Source: Tubiluchus corallicola (lineage: Eukaryota > Priapulida > Priapulimorpha > Priapulimorphida > Tubiluchidae). Taken from it: 25,683 nucleotides of DNA. Below are positions 1 to 25,683 of this stretch, in pieces. The stretch spans positions 1-25,683 of the forward strand of contig JAQGDQ010001781.1 of assembly GCA_030141605.1 (NCBI GenBank), read 5' to 3'. Position 1 is the first letter of the stretch; each line of letters begins with the position of its first letter. Position numbers and translations under genes: made by a program. The notes below the pieces were generated by a model. That model was not told the DNA's origin and searched no databases. It saw only the letters and a list, made by a program, of their open reading frames with translations.

Positions 1-1443
1 GTTTTCCACTGTTACCACATATGTTAAAGTCTCTCCTGCACTTGCTATGCCGTCTACTCCTGCATCTACTGATTTACTTGTTACTATTTCTCCCTCTGTT
101 GGAGTTATAGTACAATTTGGATCTGGCTCTACACATACTGTTGGTGGGTCCACTGGGGGATCTGTTGGAGTGCCATTAGTTATTGCATTTACTATTTCTG
201 TTACTCCTGCTACTAATGGATCGCTCATTGTTACTGTATAAGTTAATTCTAGAATTTCTCCTGATTCTACTACATCTATTATGCCACCTGTTGCTGTTCC
301 ACTTAAGCTTGCATCATGACTTAAATCACTTTCACTTAGCTCACTTATTACTGATTTATTTGCTATTCCTAAGGCATTTAATTCCGCTATACTTAGTGAA
401 TACAAGCTATCTTTTATTTCTACATTAGCTACATTACTTCCACCTGTGTTTTCCACTCTTATTGTATAAACTAATGTTTTCCCTGCACTTGCTACATTAT
501 CTACTCCTGCATCTACTGATTTACTCGTTACTATTTCCCCTGCTGTTGGAGTTATAGTACAATTTGTATCTGGCTCTATACATACTGTTGGTGGATCCAC
601 TGGTGGATCTGTTGGAGTGCCATTAGTTATTGCATTTATTATTTCTGTTACTCCTGCTACTAATGGATCGCTCATTGTTATATTGTAAGTTAATTCTATT
701 GTTTCTCCAGGTTCCACTACATCTATTATTGCTCCTGTTCCTGTTTGGCTTACATTTGCATCATGACTTAAATCACTTTCACTTAGCTCACTTATTACTG
801 ATTTACTTGCTATTCCTAAGGCATTTAATTCTGCTACACTTAGTGAATACAAGCTATCTTTTATTTCTACATTAGCTACATTACTTCCACCTGTGTTTTC
901 CACTGTTACCACATAAGTTAAAGTCTCTCCTGCACTTGCTATGCCGTCTACTCCTGCATCTACTGATTTACTTGTTACTATTTCTCCCTCTGTTGGAGTT
1001 ATAGTACAATTTGGATCTGGTTCCACACATACTGTTGGTGGGTCCACTGGGGGATCTGTTGGAGTGCCATTAGTTATTGCATTTATTATTTCTGTTACTC
1101 CTGCTACTAATGGATCGCTCATTGTTACTGTATAAGTTAATTCTAGAATTTCTCCTGATTCTACTACATCTATTATGCCACCTGTTGCTGTTCCACTTAA
1201 GCTTGCATCATGGGTTAAATCACTTTCACTTAGCTCACCTATTACTGATTTACTTGCTATCCCTAATGCATTTAGTTCTGCTACACTTAGTGAATATAAG
1301 CTATCTTTTATTTCTACATCTGATACACTAGTTCCACCTGTGTTTTCCACTGTTATCACATAAGTTAAAGTTTCCCCTGCACTGGCTATGCCGTCTACTC
1401 CTGCATCTACTGATTTACTTGTTACTATTTCTCCCTCTGAAGG
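1..1443 (-). repeat. Tandem 447-bp (149-aa) DUF11-type repeats inside the bacterial protein
   Basis: Matching blocks recur every 447 bp, for example at 47, 494, 941 and 1388, all in the same frame. Each unit on the minus strand starts near TPxEGEIVTSKSVDAGVDG and includes VTVENTGG, SLYSLSVAELNALGIA and VVESGE. Units one and three (offset 894 bp) are almost identical, while the middle unit diverges in the GSxPTG-like segment, so a two-unit (298-aa) higher-order period is visible. About three full units and one partial unit are present before the contig edge. Confidence 0.9.
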
Positions 1444-3261
1444 TGTAGTTTCTGTACTACAAGTTGCCACATCTAAACATGCTGTATTTGCTATATCTCC
1501 TCTTGCATTTAATTCTGTTGTTGCCACTAAGGTATATACTACACTTCCTCCTACTATTAATTCTGCATCTGTTATTGCTAAATCTGTATCTGCAATTGGC
1601 AAAGTCCCACATGAACTTCCTGCACTTGCTACACATGTCCATGTCCAGCTTGTAAATGCATTTCCTGTACTTCCATCTAAATAACTTGTTATTACACCAC
1701 TCACTATATCACTTATTTCTATCCCTGTTACATCTCCTAAGCCTGTATTACTTACTACTATATCATAACTTATTGTATTTCCTGGAGTATATGCTACAGT
1801 TCCTGTACTTTTTAATATTTCTATTAATGGTTCTACTATTTCCACTTGATAATCTTCTACTTCTCCATCTATTGAGCTACCTATTGCTGATAAGCCTGTT
1901 TCACTACTAAATCTAAATCTTGCATAAGTTATTCCTAGTGTTGAAGTTGTTGGTATCGGTACATTCAATATATTTGTTCCTGCTGTTAAAGCTAAATCTG
2001 TTGCTATTTCTTCTCCTACATCAAATGTCCTATTTCCATCAAAGTCTAACCATGCATTTAATGTGCCATCTACTGATGCTTCTATATCTAAGCTTATTAT
2101 CTCTCCTTGTGTTAAATATTCTCCTTGTAAAGAGTTTCCTCCTACTTGGATTCCATCATCAAATGTATCGTCACTGGCATCACTATTATCATCTATTCCA
2201 TCTTGCCAATCTCCTGTATCTGCACTTACATCCACTCCTAAATAAGTTATATTATCTATTGTATGATCTGCACTCCCATAGCTTACTGGTGCATCTCCAT
2301 AATCCTTCCCTAATAGCTCTATTACATAATCTTCTACTTCTCCATCACCTGCAGCGCTATAATAGGTTACTATTTCTGCAGCATTAGTTGCATAACGTAC
2401 TCTAAATGGTATATTTCCATCAGAAAAACTTGAAAGATCTATGGCTATGGTATTTATACCTGATGTTACAGCTTGCCCTGTTACCAACACATCTTCTGTA
2501 TCATCAAAATCTCCATCAAGATTTGAATCCCCCCATACACTTACAAAACCATCTTGGCTTGCTGTTATGTCTATACTTGTCAATACTCCTACTATTGTAT
2601 TTGAAAAATCTACTCCATCTTCATCATCTATATTATCGCTATTATCTCCAGTTGCATCTGCTGTTGGAATACCATTGTCTTCTCCATCTAGTGATGTCCC
2701 TAAAAATACATTACTATCAATACCATGTCTTGCTCCCCCTACAATTGTTCCTACCGGAAATTCATAAGAAAGTGTAGTTCCATAGGTATCTGGTAAATCT
2801 CCGTAATCTACTTCAACATCTGCTAATGCACATCTTGCTCCGTCATTGGTCGTTGCAGCCGGACCTTGTACAAAAAACTCTGTTTTAGATTCATCATAGT
2901 CTGTTCCAGGGTTACTACTTAAATCAATACGGTATATTTTTCCACTAAGATTATCTCCTACGTAGAAATATCCTTGTGCATCAAAATATGTGGCCCCAAA
3001 TTGAGTACCAGATACATTTGTTGGGCCTAAGTTAACTACGATACCTGTAGAAGGATCTGTTTGAGTTAGATTTCTTGAATTAGTGACGCTATATAACATT
3101 CCATCGACTGGATGAAATGACCAGTCAGAGCCTACCCCTGCCCCTGTCAATGTAAGAGTATTTATTAAAGTTAAGAAGGTCGCTGAGCTTGGATCTACAT
3201 CGATAACATATATTGTTCTGCTTGGGTCAATACTTGAAGTAACATAGAGCTCTCCATCAAG
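1..3261 (-). CDS. Bacterial repeat-rich surface/adhesin-like protein, partial at both ends
   Basis: The complement strand is open from 3261 to 1 (1087 codons, no stop, no start codon assignable); it runs off the contig edge and is cut by adapter at its N-terminal side. Residues about 1-145 are rich in YVIDVDP, FHPVDG and GYFYVGD-like strands and resemble the propeller-like region (DUF6923 type) that often precedes DUF11 repeats. Two GEVED-type domains follow, each opening with DYGDxP and closing with DGEVEDY (about 150-310 and 315-467), both with Asp-rich DNSDxxDD/DGDFDD-like loops suggestive of calcium binding. From about 470 onward there are DUF11-type beta domains (YTPGNTISYDIVVSNTG). The last part is a tandem 149-aa repeat. 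Such proteins are usually exported surface adhesins, often type IX cargo in Bacteroidota; the taxon and export route are inference because neither the signal peptide nor the C-terminus is present. It has no relation to the animal gene beside it. Confidence 0.85.
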
Positions 3262-3262
3262 A

Positions 3263-3306
3263 GCAATACGTAACTTTCAATGTACTTCGTTCAGTTACGT
3301 ATTGCT
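3263..3306 (+). other. Sequencing adapter remnant (Oxford Nanopore ligation Y-adapter) at a chimeric junction
   Basis: Positions 3279-3306 match, base for base from memory, the 28-nt nanopore Y-adapter top strand (AATGTACTTCG at one end, GTTACGTATTGCT at the other). Positions 3263-3275 (GCAATACGTAACT) match the first 13 nt of the bottom strand. The order is end-adapter of one read, three bases, then start-adapter of the next read, which is the layout of two molecules read consecutively and not split. Left of it the sequence is bacterial coding DNA; right of it an animal minisatellite starts at once. Confidence 0.93.
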
Positions 3307-3797
3307 TGATGGTAAGCTGGTGTCTGCTGGGCAGCATGAATGCAGTGAAGGCAAGCTGTGATGAAGTAAGCTAGTGCCTGCTGGGCAGTGTGAATGCTGT
3401 GAAGGCAAGCTGTGATGAAGTAAGCTAGTGTCTGCTGGGCAGTGTGAATGCTGTGAAGGCAAGCTTTGATGAAGTAAGCTAGTGTCTGCTGGGCAGCGTG
3501 AGTGCAGTGAAGGCAAGCTGTGATGAAGTAAGCTAGTGTCTGCTGGGCAGCGTGAATGCAGTGAAGGCAAGCTGTGATGAAGTAAGCTAGTGCCTGCTGG
3601 GCAGTGTGAATGCTGTGAAGGCAAGCTGTGATGAAGTAAGCTAGTGTCTGCTGGGCAGTGTGAATGCAGTGAAGGCAAGCTGTGATGAAGTAAGCTAGTG
3701 TCTGCTGGGCAGTGTGAATGCTGTGAAGGTAAGCTGTGATGAAGTAAGCTAGTGTCTGCTGGGCAGTGTGAATGCAGTGAAGGCAAGCTGTGATGAA
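3307..3797. repeat. 54-bp minisatellite, about 9 copies
   Basis: The unit is about 54 bp (GATGAAGTAAGCTAGTGTCT at its start, then a CTGCTGGGCAG and a GAAGGCAAGCTGT block) and repeats from the adapter edge to about 3797 with few substitutions. The period is a multiple of three, so the minus strand stays open for 178 codons with an 18-aa repeat (cores ACLHCIH and AQQTLAYF). I read this as non-coding intron or 3'-flanking satellite of the WDR36 gene. Confidence 0.9.
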
Positions 3798-4430
3798 GAT
3801 ACGCGTTGAGAAATTTCTACAGTTCACTCAGAAGTTCAGTTACTCTAGCGTTGTGTTTAACTGTGTTTATGTAAAAATTAGTCATTTGATCAATTATGAA
3901 CAAGATTATAGTGGTTACATAGCTTTAACCCACAGGATTATTCCGTAAAATGTGTAAGTAGTATACATTAATTGCGTAAATGTAAACTATTGTTGACTTT
4001 CAGATACATGTAAACTTGTGAGCATACAGTAGGTACCGGGTGGGTTACTTAGTTTATAGAGTTATATGACTCTATAAGTCAAAAAAGATTGCTGATGCAC
4101 CTGGCAGAATAACAGTTTATATCACACGGTAACCAGATGACGCCATTGTTCACTAAAATGAGAGCGCCCAAGCGTGAAGTGATCGCGATTTTAAATTGAA
4201 ATTATTAATTACACGAGGCGCTTATCACAATTTCATTGCTGAAACTTTCTAACATTTTCCTCAAATATTAGAATAAGCTCAACTTCCCGAGAGGCTTGAC
4301 TTTTCCTTTAACAGGCAAAACTCCTTTCATCTCGGTTCAGTCTGCTAAGATGTGTTTCCCTCAAATCAACTAATAACTGCATTCTTAGTTTTTATTTCAC
4401 CGTAAACAGAAAATACTTTGATAAATTCAC
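3798..4430. other. Non-coding stretch downstream of the last visible WDR36 exon
   Basis: I searched the minus strand here for the expected next exon of the Utp21 domain (the lysine/proline-rich linker and the FFIPTIPG-like segment of the human protein) and found no credible match. It is ordinary AT-rich intron-like sequence with no recognisable gene. Confidence 0.6.
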
Positions 4431-25187
<20,757 letters not shown>

Positions 25188-25496
25188 CTGAAAAAAAGAA
25201 ATTAAAATCATTTGAAAAAAATTACATTTACTAGCAAAGAAGCATACGGTCATTCAAACTGCAGTTATTCTAAAAAACCAGTATGCAAAGCCAAGCATTT
25301 ATTACTTGTAGTATACTACCAGATAATTCTTTGTGGTGTGTTAAAAATCTCTGTATCTAAAGACTAACCAACAACTTGTGGTGTACCAATACTCTCAGAA
25401 AGAAATGAGAATTAATCTTCATAATAACACAATTAAAATCGGCTTAGGACAGCCCATTTGCCAGCACTCACCAAAGTATAGCAGCATCAGTGCTAA
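25188..25496. other. Intron upstream of exon a, nothing recognised
   Basis: I looked on the minus strand for the preceding WDR36 exon (the human VTTCVGKSFHTY region) and did not find it. It should lie beyond 25683. Confidence 0.5.
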
Positions 25497-25683
25497 TATT
25501 TTTATCGGGTTCACATGACAGTGGGCTTATACAAGCCTTTGCTTCTCTAGCCCACTGCAGTACAATTATTCTTTTATGATAACGATAGTGTATGAAATAT
25601 AACAATTTAATACAGTATGATGTAATAATTTTGATGTCACTGTTTGCTTTATATTGTACTGAATGTGATAATAATAAACTAAA
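25497..25683 (+). mobile_element. LINE-like 3' tail at the window edge
   Basis: TTTATCGGGTTCACATGACA to TAATAATAAACTAAA, oriented opposite to 24735-24923. The end is cut by the window, where the reiterated AAACT tail probably continues. Same hairpin (AGTGGGCT/AGCCCACT). Confidence 0.65.

Noticed and set aside
47-2777. Plus-strand open frames of 60-155 codons over the first 2.8 kb
   Set aside because: They are antisense shadows of the 1087-codon minus-strand frame, low in complexity (Leu/His/Ser-rich) and repeated with its 447-bp period.
1-3261. Lateral transfer of a bacterial adhesin gene into the animal genome
   Set aside because: The boundary is a sequencing adapter, and there is no intron, no host repeat and no degradation within the bacterial part. 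A chimeric read is the simpler explanation.
3291-3827. Minus-strand 178-codon frame with an 18-residue repeat
   Set aside because: It is read through the 54-bp minisatellite and its end extends into adapter bases; the period is divisible by three, so openness is uninformative.

Overview
The window is a composite of two unrelated DNAs. Positions 1-3262 are bacterial: one uninterrupted minus-strand reading frame of 1087 codons encodes part of a large repetitive surface protein with GEVED-type and DUF11-type domains. Positions 3263-3306 match the sequences I know as the Oxford Nanopore ligation adapter (a partial bottom strand, then a complete 28-base top strand). Positions 3307-25683 are animal DNA. 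The junction is best read as an unsplit chimeric nanopore read that entered the assembly, not as lateral gene transfer.

The animal part is almost entirely one gene on the minus strand, the orthologue of WDR36/UTP21, a WD40 double-propeller subunit of the U3 snoRNP small-subunit processome. I placed 15 consecutive coding exons between 25187 and 4431. All have GT-AG introns and compatible phases, and together they give 1986 nt (662 codons) without a stop. The 5' exons (start codon and roughly the first 100 residues) lie beyond 25683. The 3' exons (most of the Utp21 domain) are missing because the contig switches to adapter and bacterial DNA downstream of the last exon seen. No other host gene is supported. 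The host looks like an invertebrate metazoan with repeat-rich introns; I cannot name the species.

The introns carry most of the window's structure. There is a P-superfamily (THAP9-like) transposon relic with perfect 53-bp terminal inverted repeats (20676-22944), and a non-autonomous hAT element with a near-perfect 8-bp target duplication (10055-10518). A foldback MITE family has one complete copy (18128-18486) and two partial ones. A second TIR family lies at 5148-5816, 11505-11716 and 18882-19263, and an unnamed dispersed repeat at 7921-8478 and 19795-20512. Several LINE-like 3' tails carry a stem-loop, and tRNA-like SINE fragments are present. Minisatellites with periods of 22, 26, 30, 54, 75, 80, 81 and 90 bp and tracts of (TAAG)n and (CA)n are abundant; several start at or next to splice sites.

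I did not find a convincing new biological system. The most eye-catching anomaly, a bacterial adhesin in an animal contig, is a sequencing artefact. The more interesting biology is in the intron repeats: a minisatellite that copies a splice donor, a minisatellite grown from a transposon end, a minisatellite grown from a LINE-tail hairpin, and a 28-nt microexon enclosed by a long inverted repeat.
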